From positions 112,352-176,351 of the forward strand of contig JAPLAU010000022.1 of NCBI GenBank assembly GCA_026393115.1: a stretch of 64,000 nt of DNA, given 5' to 3'. This DNA is from Actinomycetota bacterium (GTDB lineage: Bacteria > Actinomycetota > Actinomycetes > S36-B12 > CAIYMF01). Numbering within the stretch: position 1 is the stretch's first letter; each line of letters begins with the position of its first letter. Shown piece after piece: positions 28,993 to 38,003 of the stretch. The notes under the pieces are model-generated. The model did no database searches, was not told where the DNA came from, and was given only the letters and a program-made list of their open reading frames with translations. Made by a program: the position numbers and the translations under genes.

Positions 28993-30780
28993 TCACCCTT
29001 CATCTCTCCAACTGCGCCACAGGGCAGCGTAGGCACCGTCAGCCGCGACCAGTTCATCATGTGAACCCGACTCGCTCACCCGGCCGTCTTCAACCACCAC
29101 GATGCGATCGGCGTCGTGCGCGGTGTGCAGTCGGTGAGCGATGGCGACGACGGTGCGCCCTTTAAGCACGGCGGCGAGTGAACTTTCGAGGTGGCGCGCG
29201 GCGCGCGGGTCAAGTAGTGAGGTGGCCTCGTCGAGTACGAGAGTGTGGGGATCGGCGAGGACGAGTCGGGCTAGGGCTACCTGTTGCGCTTGGGACGGAG
29301 TGAGCTTCACAGAGCCGCCGGCCCCTACCGTGGTGTCGAGTCCGTCGACAAGTGCCCTCGCCCATTCGGTGGCGTCGACGGCGGCCAGTGCATTCCAGAT
29401 GTCGTCATCAGTTGCTTCGCTTCGGGCAAGCACCAGGTTGTCGCGCACACTTCCGACGAACACGTGGTGTTCTTGCGTGACGAGGGCCGCGTGCTGACGC
29501 ACTTTCTCGGTGGGCATGGCTGCCAGGGATGCGCCGCCAATGTCGATGCTGCCGCGGTTAGGTGCGTGCACGCCCGCCATCAGACGGCCGAGTGTTGACT
29601 TGCCGGCGCCAGACGGACCAACGATTGCGAGGCGTTGGCCGGCCGGAATATTGAGAGTGATTCCGTGCAGCACATCACGTCCCTCACGGTAACCAAACGA
29701 CACGTCGTCAACACTGATGTCGCGACCGTGCGGATCGATTGTCGCATCGGTCTCGGGAATGGAGACCTCGTGAACTCCGAGGAGTCGCGATAGCGATGCC
29801 TGACCAGTCTGCAATTCGTCGAACCACATCAGCAGCAGATCAACGGGCTCAATGAGCATCTGCGTGTACAGAACGCCCGCCGTCATCTGCGCCAGCGAGA
29901 TCACATCGGCTGCGTACAAGTAGCCACCGAGTGCCAGAACCGCTGCCAACGGCATTACGTAGGCGGCTTCCAACGACGGGAAGAAGATGGTGCGCAGCGA
30001 GAGGGTGTAACGCTCCCACGACACCCATGTGCGAATGTCGTCATCGGTGCGCTCAACGCGTCGTGTGCCGAGGCGATAGGTCTCAATGGTGCGTCCGGCA
30101 TCAACGGTCTCGGCGATATCGGAATTCACCGTGGAGTACGAACCCATTTCGGCGCGGTAGGCGCGAGGCGCACGCTTGAAGTACCAGCGTGTGGCAAACA
30201 CAATCGGTGGAATCGCCAGCAACCACGCCGCGGCCAATTGCGGTGCGGTGATGATGAGCGCGATCAAAACGAGCAGCACCGTGACAAGCGAAATGATGAT
30301 CTCGGGAACGGCGTGGCGCACTGCCCAGTTCAATCGATCGACGTCGGTGGTCGTGCGAGTGACGAGGTCTCCCGTTCCGGCATTCTCGATTGTGCTGGGG
30401 GGTAGTTCGACGGCGCGGGCGACGAAGTCTTCACGCAGGTCGGCGAGAACGGACTCCCCAAGGAGGGCACCGCGCATGCGTGCCATGCCGGTGAAGAGCG
30501 TCTGTACGAGCAGTGCGGCGAGGAACAGTGCTGCCCCGACGTTGATGGAGGTGGTGGTGGCCGTGGAATCGGTGACCTGTTCGACGGCGCGTGACAGAAC
30601 GAGTGGACCTGCGAGTGCGGCGAACGCCGCGACCGTCTGAAGAAGCACGAGGCCGATGAGGGGTCGGCGATGCCGGATTAGGAGCATGCGCGAGTGGGTG
30701 CGCAGGGTCTCGGCGCCGGCAACGGGCAGGCGCGTTGCATTGGGACGGTCAACCTGATCGAGGGGAACGGGGGGTTGCAT
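28993..30780 (-). CDS. ABC exporter half-transporter, catalytic Walker-A subunit
   Basis: The start ATG 30780 shares one base with the stop of the partner gene; the frame is open further upstream. The 595-aa protein has six predicted membrane helices (about residues 40-330) and a nucleotide-binding domain. Walker A GPSGAGKS (388-395), Walker B TLVLDEAT with Glu518, and the switch His549 in AIAHRL are all canonical. The ABC signature is degenerate: LTPSQAQQ (493-500) replaces LSGGQ. The partner has the reverse pattern, so the two should form one complete and one dead ATP site. The substrate is unknown. Confidence 0.9.
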   Translation of the reverse strand: MQPPVPLDQVDRPNATRLPVAGAETLRTHSRMLLIRHRRPLIGLVLLQTVAAFAALAGPLVLSRAVEQVTDSTATTTSINVGAALFLAALLVQTLFTGMARMRGALLGESVLADLREDFVARAVELPPSTIENAGTGDLVTRTTTDVDRLNWAVRHAVPEIIISLVTVLLVLIALIITAPQLAAAWLLAIPPIVFATRWYFKRAPRAYRAEMGSYSTVNSDIAETVDAGRTIETYRLGTRRVERTDDDIRTWVSWERYTLSLRTIFFPSLEAAYVMPLAAVLALGGYLYAADVISLAQMTAGVLYTQMLIEPVDLLLMWFDELQTGQASLSRLLGVHEVSIPETDATIDPHGRDISVDDVSFGYREGRDVLHGITLNIPAGQRLAIVGPSGAGKSTLGRLMAGVHAPNRGSIDIGGASLAAMPTEKVRQHAALVTQEHHVFVGSVRDNLVLARSEATDDDIWNALAAVDATEWARALVDGLDTTVGAGGSVKLTPSQAQQVALARLVLADPHTLVLDEATSLLDPRAARHLESSLAAVLKGRTVVAIAHRLHTAHDADRIVVVEDGRVSESGSHDELVAADGAYAALWRSWRDEG

Positions 30781-32549
30781 CAGTCTTCCCCTCGAATGAC
30801 GACGGCGCGGTAGTCGGCATTGGTACGCACGAGGTCGTGGTGGTTTCCCCCGGCAATTACTGTGCCATCCGGCGCGAACAGCACGCGGTCGCACCGGTCG
30901 AGTAGCAGCGGACTTGTCGTGAAGACGAGGGTGGCGTGACCACTGCGCTGTTCGCGCAATCGTTCGGCAATGCGAGCTTCGGTGTGTGCGTCAACGGCAC
31001 TCGTGGGTTCATCGAGAATGAGCACCGGCGGCTGGGCCATGAGTGATCGAGCCAGACTCAGACGCTGTCTCTGACCGCCGGACAGCGTGCGTCCTCGCTC
31101 AGGCAGTTCCGCATCGTAGCCTGAGTGCACATCGGCAGGGTTGCCACCAAGTCCCTCGATCACATCGTCAGCGGCCGCAGCCCAGATTGCGGCAGGGAGT
31201 GCGGAACGGTCACTTCCGGGAACCACCAGGAGGTCGGCAAGCGAGCCCGAGAGGATCACTGGATCCTTGTCCTGCAAGATCACGACCGTACGCAATTCGT
31301 CGAGCGACAAGTCGGACAGGGGCGTACCTCCGACAGTCACACGCGCCGAGCGTTCGCCGTAGCCCGCGAGGTGATCGGCAAGAATGCCCGCGACGCCCGG
31401 GTCGGAGCAGACAACGCCCACGAGTTCGCCCGCATTCACCGACACGCCACTGTCGCCGTCGACCAGAGAGGGTGCCGCTGTGAGTTCGGGGTGCGCGCCC
31501 GTTGATGTCGTCGGTTCCTCATCAGAGCGACCCAGCGACAGAATCGCGGTTACTCGGCGGGCAGCAACTCGTGCGCGGGTCCACTTGTCGGCTGTTTCAG
31601 TAATCGTGCGCAAGGGTAAAACAAGAAATGCTGTAAAGCCATAGAACGCAACGAGTTCACCGACGCTGAGAACGCCCTCAAGGGCGAGTCGCGCGCCGAG
31701 CCAGGTGATGAGTACGACGAAGAAGCCAGGAAGAAGAACCTGCAGTGCGTCGAGAGCCGAGCGAACCCGCGCGGTGGAAACCGCTGCTGTACGAAGCGAC
31801 TGCGACGCCTGCCGGTACCGAGAAACGAAAAGCTGCTCACCGCCAATTCCGCGCAATACGCGCAGACCACTGATGGTGTCTGCGGCGATCGCACTGGCCT
31901 CGCCGGACTTATGTCGTTGGAGTGATTCGCGTCGCTCGAGTGGGCGCAATAAAGGAAGGATCACCAAAGACAGCAATGGCATTCCGATGAGAACGATCAG
32001 GCCCAGGGTGGGCGAGGCAAGAATCAACACGATGCCTACGCCGATGAACGCCACGATCGCGCCGGCGAAGCGCGCTGCCACATCGAATGCGCTGCCGATG
32101 CGCTCAACATCGGATGCTGTGACCGACACGACTTCACCCGTCGAAATCTGGCGTGGAAGGTCGGCGCCGAGATCGCGTGCGCGGCGAGCGACGAGTTGCT
32201 GAATGCGCGAAGCAGCCGTAATCCAGTTGGCGACGGCCATCCGGTGGCGAAGAACTCCGGCGATCGCTTGTGCGATTCCCAGGATGAGTACGACGACGGC
32301 CCACAGTGCCACGGTCTGGGGTTGCTTGTTTGCTGCTGCTTGAACCCCGGCGCCGAGGGCGGCAGGAACCGCAGCCTGCGCACCCATCCAGAGCACTCCC
32401 CAGAGCATGCCCATGCCGAGTAGCCACGGTTGGCGGCGGGCGATCCACTTCAGTAGCGCATCGCCGGATGACAGATCGGGAACTCCCGGATCTTCCAGCG
32501 GCAGGTCCCTCAGCGAGTGAGGGGAGCGGTGGGCAGTGGTGGTGTGCAT
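30780..32549 (-). CDS. ABC exporter half-transporter, signature-donor subunit
   Basis: This 589-aa protein has six predicted helices (about residues 40-330) and an ATPase domain. The Walker A position reads GVVCSDPGV (378-386) with no lysine, and the H-loop reads VFTTSP with no histidine. The signature LSGGQ (489-493) and Walker B VLILDEPT with Glu514 are canonical. It overlaps the downstream half-transporter by one base. Together they match the asymmetric heterodimeric exporters (TM287/288 or BmrCD style). A -10-like TAGCGT lies 9 nt before the ATG. Confidence 0.9.
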   Translation of the reverse strand: MHTTTAHRSPHSLRDLPLEDPGVPDLSSGDALLKWIARRQPWLLGMGMLWGVLWMGAQAAVPAALGAGVQAAANKQPQTVALWAVVVLILGIAQAIAGVLRHRMAVANWITAASRIQQLVARRARDLGADLPRQISTGEVVSVTASDVERIGSAFDVAARFAGAIVAFIGVGIVLILASPTLGLIVLIGMPLLSLVILPLLRPLERRESLQRHKSGEASAIAADTISGLRVLRGIGGEQLFVSRYRQASQSLRTAAVSTARVRSALDALQVLLPGFFVVLITWLGARLALEGVLSVGELVAFYGFTAFLVLPLRTITETADKWTRARVAARRVTAILSLGRSDEEPTTSTGAHPELTAAPSLVDGDSGVSVNAGELVGVVCSDPGVAGILADHLAGYGERSARVTVGGTPLSDLSLDELRTVVILQDKDPVILSGSLADLLVVPGSDRSALPAAIWAAAADDVIEGLGGNPADVHSGYDAELPERGRTLSGGQRQRLSLARSLMAQPPVLILDEPTSAVDAHTEARIAERLREQRSGHATLVFTTSPLLLDRCDRVLFAPDGTVIAGGNHHDLVRTNADYRAVVIRGED

Positions 32550-32660
32550 AGCCCGTCCACGCTATCCGGGGTGGGAAATGCTCATCACGCCACCGCGTGT
32601 GCACTAGCCGAATTGGGCGAATTGCTCGGCTATCCGTCAGAGCGGGAGCACAATGAGTGC

Positions 32661-33130
32661 ATGAGCGATACGACACCCCCGCCGCCGGATCCGACGCATC
32701 CGCCAACAGTGCCTCCTCCGCCCCCTGCTGCAGTTCCTCCTCCTCCGCCCCCTGCTGCAGTTCCTCCTCCTCCGCCCCCTGCTGCATTGCCACCCCCGCC
32801 GCTGCCACCGATGCCGGGCGCGGTGACTCCAGGAGCGAGCTACAGCAGCGGAACGATGGCCTCGCAAACCACGAACGGGATGGCGATTGCGGCTCTGGCT
32901 GCGGCATTTTGGGCATCGTGTCGTGTGGGTACACGTTCTTCGTGGCGCCAGTGCTGGCCATCATCTTCGGGGTCATCGCCAAGAAGCAGATCGCACAGCG
33001 TGCGCAGGCGGGTGCCGGATTGGCCACGGCTGGACTGGTGCTCGGAATCATCGGTGTGGTCATCAGCGTGCTGATCATCTTGTTCTTCGTCCTGGCGGTG
33101 TTCAGCAGTTCGACGACCACGACCCCCTAG
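32661..33130 (+). pseudogene. Proline-rich DUF4190 membrane protein, frameshifted
   Basis: From ATG 32661 the frame encodes MSDTTPPPPDPTHPP, a proline-rich cytosolic stretch and TNGMAIAALAAAF, then goes out of frame. The other frame continues as LGIVSCGYTFFVAPVLAIIF, AKKQIAQRAQAGAGLATAGL and two hydrophobic segments to 33130, which is a typical DUF4190 domain. One extra T in the TTTT run at 32907-32910 would join them (AAAFLGIVSCGY). No -1 slippery heptamer is present. It could be a real mutation, a slippage-prone site or a sequencing error. A -10-like CACAAT ends 6 nt before ATG. Confidence 0.75.
32712..32789 (+). repeat. Tandem repeat coding proline-rich segment
   Basis: Three units of 24, 27 and 27 bp encode repeats of PPPPPPAAV in the N-terminus of the DUF4190 protein. 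Copy number is likely variable between strains, by analogy with other coding minisatellites. Confidence 0.75.
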
Positions 33131-33159
33131 CAGCGTCAGTGGTCGGTTATTGCTCGCGA

Positions 33160-33165
33160 TAGGTT
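33160..33165 (+). promoter_or_regulatory. Possible guaA -10 box
   Basis: TAGGTT, predicting a transcript start near 33172 and a leader of about 30 nt that contains the GGAGG ribosome site before GTG 33201. No clear -35 box is seen. Confidence 0.4.
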
Positions 33166-33200
33166 GGTGACCTCACGATTCCGCTCCGGAGGTACCCCGC

Positions 33201-34769
33201 GTGTCCGAGCATGATGTGGTGCTGGTTGTCGATTTCGGCGCCCAGTACGCCCAGCTAATCGCTCGACGTGTGCGCGAGGCCCGGGTGTATTCCGAGATTG
33301 TGCCGCACACCATCACCGCTGCAGAGATCGTTGCCCGCAAGCCATCGGCGGTGATTCTCTCGGGTGGTCCGTCGTCGGTGTATGCCGAAAACGCACCCCA
33401 GGTTGAGGCGGCTCTGTTCGACACGGGAATTCCTACGTTTGGCATCTGCTACGGCTTCCAAGCCATGGCGGCGGCCCTGGGCGGAACGGTCGAGCGCACG
33501 GGACTCAGCGAATTCGGTGGTACCTCGTTGCGTGTTCTCGACACGTCGTCGTGCTTGTTCAACGGGCTTCCGGCAGAGCAAACGGTGTGGATGAGCCACG
33601 GTGACTCGGTGACGGTTGCTCCGGCCGGATTCACGGTGAGCGCCGAGAGTGATGGTGCCCGGGTCGCAGCATTCGAGGATGGCGAACGGCGACTAGCCGG
33701 CGTGCAATTCCACCCCGAAGTGATGCACTCACAGCACGGGCAGTCCGTGCTTGAACACTTCCTGTTTGATCTCGCTGGCTGCCAGCCGTCGTGGACTACG
33801 GCGAACGTCATTGACGAGCAGGTCGCCGCGATTCGTGCGCAGGTGGGCGATGCGCGTGTGATCTGCGGACTCTCGGGCGGTGTCGACTCTGCAGTTGCCG
33901 CCGCATTGGTACACCGTGCGGTAGGCGACAATCTCACGTGCGTCTTCGTTGACCACGGATTGCTCCGAGCCGGAGAACGCGAGCAGGTTGAGCGCGATTA
34001 CGTGGCAGCCACCGGAATTCGGCTCATCGTTGTCGACGCAGTCGATCGCTTCCTCGGCGAGCTTGCCGGTGTAAGCGATCCGGAAACCAAACGCAAGACG
34101 ATCGGACGGTTGTTCATTCGCGTGTTCGAAGATGCCGCTCGTGATTTGGTCAGTGAGGCTGGCGAAACGGGACAGAGTGTCGACTTCCTCGTGCAGGGAA
34201 CCTTGTACCCCGACGTGGTCGAGAGTGGCGGGGGTACCGGAACCGCCAGCATCAAGAGTCACCACAATGTGGGCGGGCTTCCCGACGATCTTCAGTTCTC
34301 GCTCGTCGAGCCACTGCGCACTCTGTTCAAGGACGAAGTGCGCGCGGTGGGTGAGCAATTGGGATTGCCAGCCGAGATGGTGTGGCGCCACCCATTCCCA
34401 GGGCCTGGTTTGGCCATTCGCATTGTGGGGGCTGTTGATGCCGAGCGACTTGAGATCTTGCGAGCGGCTGACGCCATCGTGCGCGCCGAAACGTTAGTTG
34501 CCGGACTCGATCGTGACATCTGGCAGTTCCCCGTGGTGTTACTTGCCGATGTGCGTTCTGTTGGTGTGCAAGGCGATGGTCGTACCTACGGACACCCGAT
34601 CGTGCTGCGTCCGGTGTCGAGTGAAGATGCAATGACCGCCGATTGGTCGCGACTTCCGTACGACGTGATCGCGCGCATTTCCACGCGCATCACAAACGAA
34701 GTGCGTGAAGTGAACCGGGTGGTGCTGGACGTGACGAGCAAGCCTCCCGGCACGATCGAGTGGGAGTAG
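33201..34769 (+). CDS. guaA: GMP synthase (glutamine-hydrolysing)
   Basis: GuaA aminates XMP to GMP. The 522-aa product has a class I glutaminase domain with the nucleophile in FGICYGFQ and the His-Glu pair in GVQFHPEV. An ATP pyrophosphatase domain carries [14 protein letters not shown], and the dimerisation domain ends [18 protein letters not shown] follows GGAGG. It is separate from guaB, about 10 kb downstream in the same direction. Confidence 0.98.
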   Translation: MSEHDVVLVVDFGAQYAQLIARRVREARVYSEIVPHTITAAEIVARKPSAVILSGGPSSVYAENAPQVEAALFDTGIPTFGICYGFQAMAAALGGTVERTGLSEFGGTSLRVLDTSSCLFNGLPAEQTVWMSHGDSVTVAPAGFTVSAESDGARVAAFEDGERRLAGVQFHPEVMHSQHGQSVLEHFLFDLAGCQPSWTTANVIDEQVAAIRAQVGDARVICGLSGGVDSAVAAALVHRAVGDNLTCVFVDHGLLRAGEREQVERDYVAATGIRLIVVDAVDRFLGELAGVSDPETKRKTIGRLFIRVFEDAARDLVSEAGETGQSVDFLVQGTLYPDVVESGGGTGTASIKSHHNVGGLPDDLQFSLVEPLRTLFKDEVRAVGEQLGLPAEMVWRHPFPGPGLAIRIVGAVDAERLEILRAADAIVRAETLVAGLDRDIWQFPVVLLADVRSVGVQGDGRTYGHPIVLRPVSSEDAMTADWSRLPYDVIARISTRITNEVREVNRVVLDVTSKPPGTIEWE

Positions 34770-34789
34770 AGCAAGCGCGAAAATCTCGG

Positions 34790-34959
34790 GCGAGTCCATC
34801 AGGTGCGCGGCAAAAGAGGGGTAAATAACCCGCATAAGTGATGGACTCGCGGAAGTAGGGGTGCGCGCGTTGCCGCGCTCGACAAGGCCTAGAGGAAATC
34901 TGACACGCACCCGTAGCGCCGAGGCTGCCCGCTCTCCAGCATGGTGAGCGGGTAGCCTC
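34790..34959 (+). other. Structured intergenic element with three nested or successive dyads
   Basis: The 195-nt gap after guaA contains three inverted repeats in a row. First is a perfect 12-bp dyad (GCGAGTCCATCA, 34790-34801, with its complement 34839-34850) enclosing a smaller GGGT-AAATA-ACCC hairpin. Second is GGGTGCG (34859-34865) with CGCACCC (34906-34912). Third is a 14-bp dyad (34921-34934 with 34946-34959, one mismatch) whose right arm contains the -10 box of the next gene. It matches no RNA family I recognise. The parts could be a guaA 3' structure, an operator, or a small RNA. Confidence 0.5.
34953..34958 (+). promoter_or_regulatory. Leaderless -10 box inside a dyad
   Basis: TAGCCT ends 6 nt before ATG 34965. 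It lies in the right arm of a 14-bp inverted repeat spanning 34921-34959, so a protein bound there would cover the promoter. Confidence 0.55.
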
Positions 34960-34964
34960 GAATC

Positions 34965-35339
34965 ATGACTGTTGCTCAGAACATCCTGCTGATCTTGCAC
35001 TTCATCGGACTCGCGAGCCTGCTCGGCGGAGTCATTGTGCAGATTCGTACCTCGCCTCGCGTTATCAATCGCGCGATCATGGACGGTGCGTTGTTGCAGT
35101 TGATCACAGGAATCTTGCTTGTCGGTGTGATCGAGATGCAGAAGGGCACCGAAGGCGCCGACATTCCAAACAATTCGGTGATCGGTATTAAGTTGGTCGT
35201 GCTGCTCGTCATCACGGGGTTGGCATTCGTCAACCGATCAAAGGAGCAGATTTCAACGGCCGTGTGGGCAGCCATTGGGCTGCTCACGCTTTTCAACATC
35301 GTGATTGCCGTTGTTCCGGGCGCGGTACAAGGCGGCTGA
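34965..35339 (+). CDS. Small integral membrane protein, four predicted helices
   Basis: The 124-aa product has four hydrophobic segments (about residues 5-25, 42-58, 72-90, 98-118) joined by short loops, and ends AVVPGAVQGG. The first helix has ILLILHFIGLASLLGGV. No family is recognised with confidence. Its promoter lies in a palindrome and the mRNA looks leaderless, so it is probably regulated on its own. It is convergent with the next gene, 5 nt apart. Confidence 0.75.
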   Translation: MTVAQNILLILHFIGLASLLGGVIVQIRTSPRVINRAIMDGALLQLITGILLVGVIEMQKGTEGADIPNNSVIGIKLVVLLVITGLAFVNRSKEQISTAVWAAIGLLTLFNIVIAVVPGAVQGG

Positions 35340-35344
35340 CCGCG

Positions 35345-36067
35345 TTAGAAACTCGTGCGCACCGTTTGAAACGATTCGGCCAGTCGACCCTCAGGTAGTC
35401 CTGCCTCGGCAGCGTTGTGTGCCATCCACTCGGTGACGCGTTCACGCACCATGCCGAGGTCGGCGATCTGTGAGTGGTGACTTCCCAGTGCGGCAAACTT
35501 GCGATCGACGTGATCGGTGACGTCGATGACGCGGTCGGTCGAGCCACTCGACATCAACCACAGCCACGGAACGCTCCACGGCTCGAGCCCCTCATCGTCG
35601 AGCAGTGAGGGATGTGCGAAGGGGTTGCCGGCATCGGGGTAGATAGCCTGCACCGTCGCTTCGCCGGCGGCCAGATGATCAGGGTGCGACGCGGGAATGC
35701 GATCCCATCGGCGTTCGGGTGACTGCGTGATGACCACCTCGGGTCGTATTTGACGGATGACCCGGGTGATGTCGCGACGTAGTTCGTGGGAAACCGCGAG
35801 TTCTCCATCGTGGTACCCCAGGAAGCGCACGTCGGTCACCCCGACTTCGGCGGCGGCAGCGGTTTGCTCGCGGCGTCGAATCTGCGCCATCTCGCCGCGC
35901 GAGACACTGCGGTCTGAACCGCCTGCCTGTCCGTCGGTGACGATGCAGTAGGTGACCGTGGTGCCCTGGGACGTGAGCCACGAGACGGTGCCAGCAGATC
36001 CAAAATCAACGTCGTCGGGATGGGCAGTCACAACGAGTGCACTCGTAGGCGGAATTTCCTCGGGCAC
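35345..36067 (-). CDS. PIG-L/LmbE family zinc deacetylase
   Basis: The 240-aa product has the zinc-binding AHPDDVDFG near the N-terminus, TDGQAGGSD, and the third ligand in SHPDHLAAGEA. This fold deacetylates GlcNAc-containing small molecules, such as MshB in mycothiol synthesis and Mca for conjugates. The length is shorter than MshB and Mca (about 290), so it is probably another member, and the substrate is unknown. The start is GTG 36067 with GGAGGG only 3 nt before it; the start is uncertain. Confidence 0.85.
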   Translation of the reverse strand: MPEEIPPTSALVVTAHPDDVDFGSAGTVSWLTSQGTTVTYCIVTDGQAGGSDRSVSRGEMAQIRRREQTAAAAEVGVTDVRFLGYHDGELAVSHELRRDITRVIRQIRPEVVITQSPERRWDRIPASHPDHLAAGEATVQAIYPDAGNPFAHPSLLDDEGLEPWSVPWLWLMSSGSTDRVIDVTDHVDRKFAALGSHHSQIADLGMVRERVTEWMAHNAAEAGLPEGRLAESFQTVRTSF

Positions 36068-36125
36068 GTACCCTCCAAGTGGTCACTGTCAGTAGTTGTC
36101 TGGGCTTTTGGCACCCGGATGGACT

Positions 36126-36131
36126 TATCGT
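36126..36131 (+). promoter_or_regulatory. Leaderless -10 box for the cell-wall protein gene
   Basis: TATCGT ends 6 nt before GTG 36138. This decides the start in favour of 36138 over ATG 36177, which has only AGAAGG one base upstream. Confidence 0.5.
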
Positions 36132-36137
36132 AGAGCG

Positions 36138-37949
36138 GTGACTCAAGGACACCGTCAACGTGTCGATTTAGAAGGCATGGTTGTGAAGCGCTCCCGCGTG
36201 CTGCCCCTGATTGGGGTGATGTGTGCAGGCATGGTGTTGGCGCTCAGTCCGCAGGCATCGGCGGTGTCGGGCGCACCCGATTCTGAGGCAATTCCGACTG
36301 CTCCGACTGCTCCGAATGCTCCGACTGCTCCGACTGCTCCGAAAGGCGTCGCTCGAGCGGCGACCGCCCCCGCCCCCTATGTTCCGATTCGCGCCGTCGG
36401 TCAGCCAGTTCCAGTCGCCCCCGCAGTCGAGCCCGCCAACCTTGAAGACTTTGCTGAGTACCAAGGTCAGCGTGAATGCACGCCAGCAGCGAAGATCGGC
36501 GCGCTGCGCTTGACTGCAGCGCTGCGGGCGACGTACGGATCAGCCGACGTTGGTATCGATCGCGACTGCAGTGACGGTGGTCAAAGTGAGCACAAAGAGG
36601 GCCGTGCCATCGACTGGATGTTGTCGTACAAGGTGCCTGCGCAGAAGGCGAAGGTTGAGGCGTTCCTGTGGTGGTTGCTCAAGGCCGATGCTCAGGGACG
36701 TCCGGCTGCGAATGCGCGTCGACTCGGCATTATGTACCTGGGTTGGCATGACCGCTTCTGGGGCTCGTACCGCGCCGACCAGGGATGGACTGAACTCAAG
36801 GGTTGCTTCAGTACTCCGTCGGCTGACTACGACACGTACTGCCACCGCGATCACCTACACATCAGTTTGAGTTGGGACGGCGGCGCGGCCCGCACGTCGT
36901 TCTGGGATGGCACCGCAGACTCACTCAGCGCCTGTACCGAACCTGACGGCAGTGCCGTGGCGCTAGGAAAGCCGCTTGCGTCAGCAGTTACTGCTGTCAC
37001 TTCCTTCCCACTCATCCGCACGCGTACCGGCTTCGGAATCACTGATGGCCCCTGCCGGCTGCACGCTGACCGCTGGGACGGCGATGGGCGAGGTCTGGAG
37101 GTACCGGTGCTGGGAATGCACGGGGTTCCGGCCACCGGTGTTGCAGCCGTGCGCGTGCACGTCGGTGTCAGCGGAGTGAACGCTCCGACGTCGCTCGTGG
37201 GTTCCGGTTCGAGTTCGGTCGTACGCCGCACCTGGCCCCTCGATGGCCTCACCATGGGCAATGGCGTCAACGTCGGAATCAATCTGGCGAAAGTAACCGA
37301 TCTGATTCTGCCCGTCTCTAAGTCCGGAACCGTCGTCCTGACCAATCTCTACGGGGCTGTCGATTTGGTGGTCAACGTCACGGGATACGTCCCTGTGGGT
37401 ACGGTCACCGCGACTCCTCCGGCTGCGCCCATTCCCGCGTTCCCCGGCACGATCATGAAGGTTGGCTCGCACAGTTCCGCGGTGGCAGCCGTACAGAGGG
37501 CACTCATTCGGCGCGGTTACGCGATTGCGACGATTGCCGCCCGCACTACTCCGCTGGGCCGGTTCGACAAGGCGACCGCCGCTGCCGTGAAGAAGTACGA
37601 ACTTCGCCGTCTGTACCTCAAAGTCACCGACGGCACGGTCAACCCACGGGTCTATTTGAGTATTACCGGCTGGGTGGCCCCGACGACCCCACCCGCCCTT
37701 CCCTCGGTGTCGCTTGCGAGCGTCGTGGCCAAAGATGCCGCAGCGGTCAAGATCGTTCAGGCTGGGCTTAACACCGTGACCTCGGCCGGTTTGGTTGTCG
37801 ATGGTGGCTGGGGACTGCTCACCCAAGGCGCATTTGATGCTTTTCGCTCGAACGTCCTGCACCTCACGGGGGCTGCCGCTACCGGAGTACCGACCCTTTC
37901 CTCGCTTACGGAACTGGGCACCCGAGCGGGCTTCACCGTCACTGCCTGA
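36138..37949 (+). CDS. Secreted cell-wall protein: M15-like domain plus peptidoglycan-binding repeats
   Basis: The 603-aa secreted protein has a signal peptide at about residues 14-38 (VLPLIGVMCAGMVLALSP, cut near SAVSG). A low-complexity TAP-repeat linker follows, then a domain at about 120-260 with HKEGRAIDWML and YCHRDHLHISLSWDG, which resembles the metal-binding histidines of the M15 or ARB_07466-like peptidase group. A middle beta-rich domain is unassigned. The C-terminal half carries two peptidoglycan-binding-like stretches (VGSHSSAVAAVQRALIRRGY and AAAVKIVQAGLNTVT). It probably trims or binds the wall; whether the M15-like part is active is uncertain. Confidence 0.75.
   Translation: MTQGHRQRVDLEGMVVKRSRVLPLIGVMCAGMVLALSPQASAVSGAPDSEAIPTAPTAPNAPTAPTAPKGVARAATAPAPYVPIRAVGQPVPVAPAVEPANLEDFAEYQGQRECTPAAKIGALRLTAALRATYGSADVGIDRDCSDGGQSEHKEGRAIDWMLSYKVPAQKAKVEAFLWWLLKADAQGRPAANARRLGIMYLGWHDRFWGSYRADQGWTELKGCFSTPSADYDTYCHRDHLHISLSWDGGAARTSFWDGTADSLSACTEPDGSAVALGKPLASAVTAVTSFPLIRTRTGFGITDGPCRLHADRWDGDGRGLEVPVLGMHGVPATGVAAVRVHVGVSGVNAPTSLVGSGSSSVVRRTWPLDGLTMGNGVNVGINLAKVTDLILPVSKSGTVVLTNLYGAVDLVVNVTGYVPVGTVTATPPAAPIPAFPGTIMKVGSHSSAVAAVQRALIRRGYAIATIAARTTPLGRFDKATAAAVKKYELRRLYLKVTDGTVNPRVYLSITGWVAPTTPPALPSVSLASVVAKDAAAVKIVQAGLNTVTSAGLVVDGGWGLLTQGAFDAFRSNVLHLTGAAATGVPTLSSLTELGTRAGFTVTA
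36294..36338 (+). repeat. Five 9-bp units coding the TAP linker
   Basis: CCGACTGCT repeated five times (one unit CCGAATGCT) encodes a Pro-Thr-Ala linker after the signal peptide. Likely variable in length. Confidence 0.7.
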
Positions 37950-37989
37950 CCGACGCTGCCGATGTCGGTGGGCCGACAGTGGGCTCACC

Positions 37990-37995
37990 TAGGAT
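37990..37995 (+). promoter_or_regulatory. -10 box for pcrA
   Basis: TAGGAT ends 8 nt before ATG 38004, so the transcript has a leader of at most a few bases. Confidence 0.45.
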
Positions 37996-38003
37996 GGGCT
38001 GCG

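Noticed and set aside
32134..33120. Minus-strand ORF of 328 aa over the ABC gene start and the DUF4190 gene.
   Set aside because: It covers two real genes; its Arg-rich content is the reverse reading of the Pro-rich repeats.
36981..37988. Minus-strand ORF of 335 aa opposite the cell-wall protein gene.
   Set aside because: Gly/Arg/His-rich composition without domains; a shadow of the secreted protein gene.
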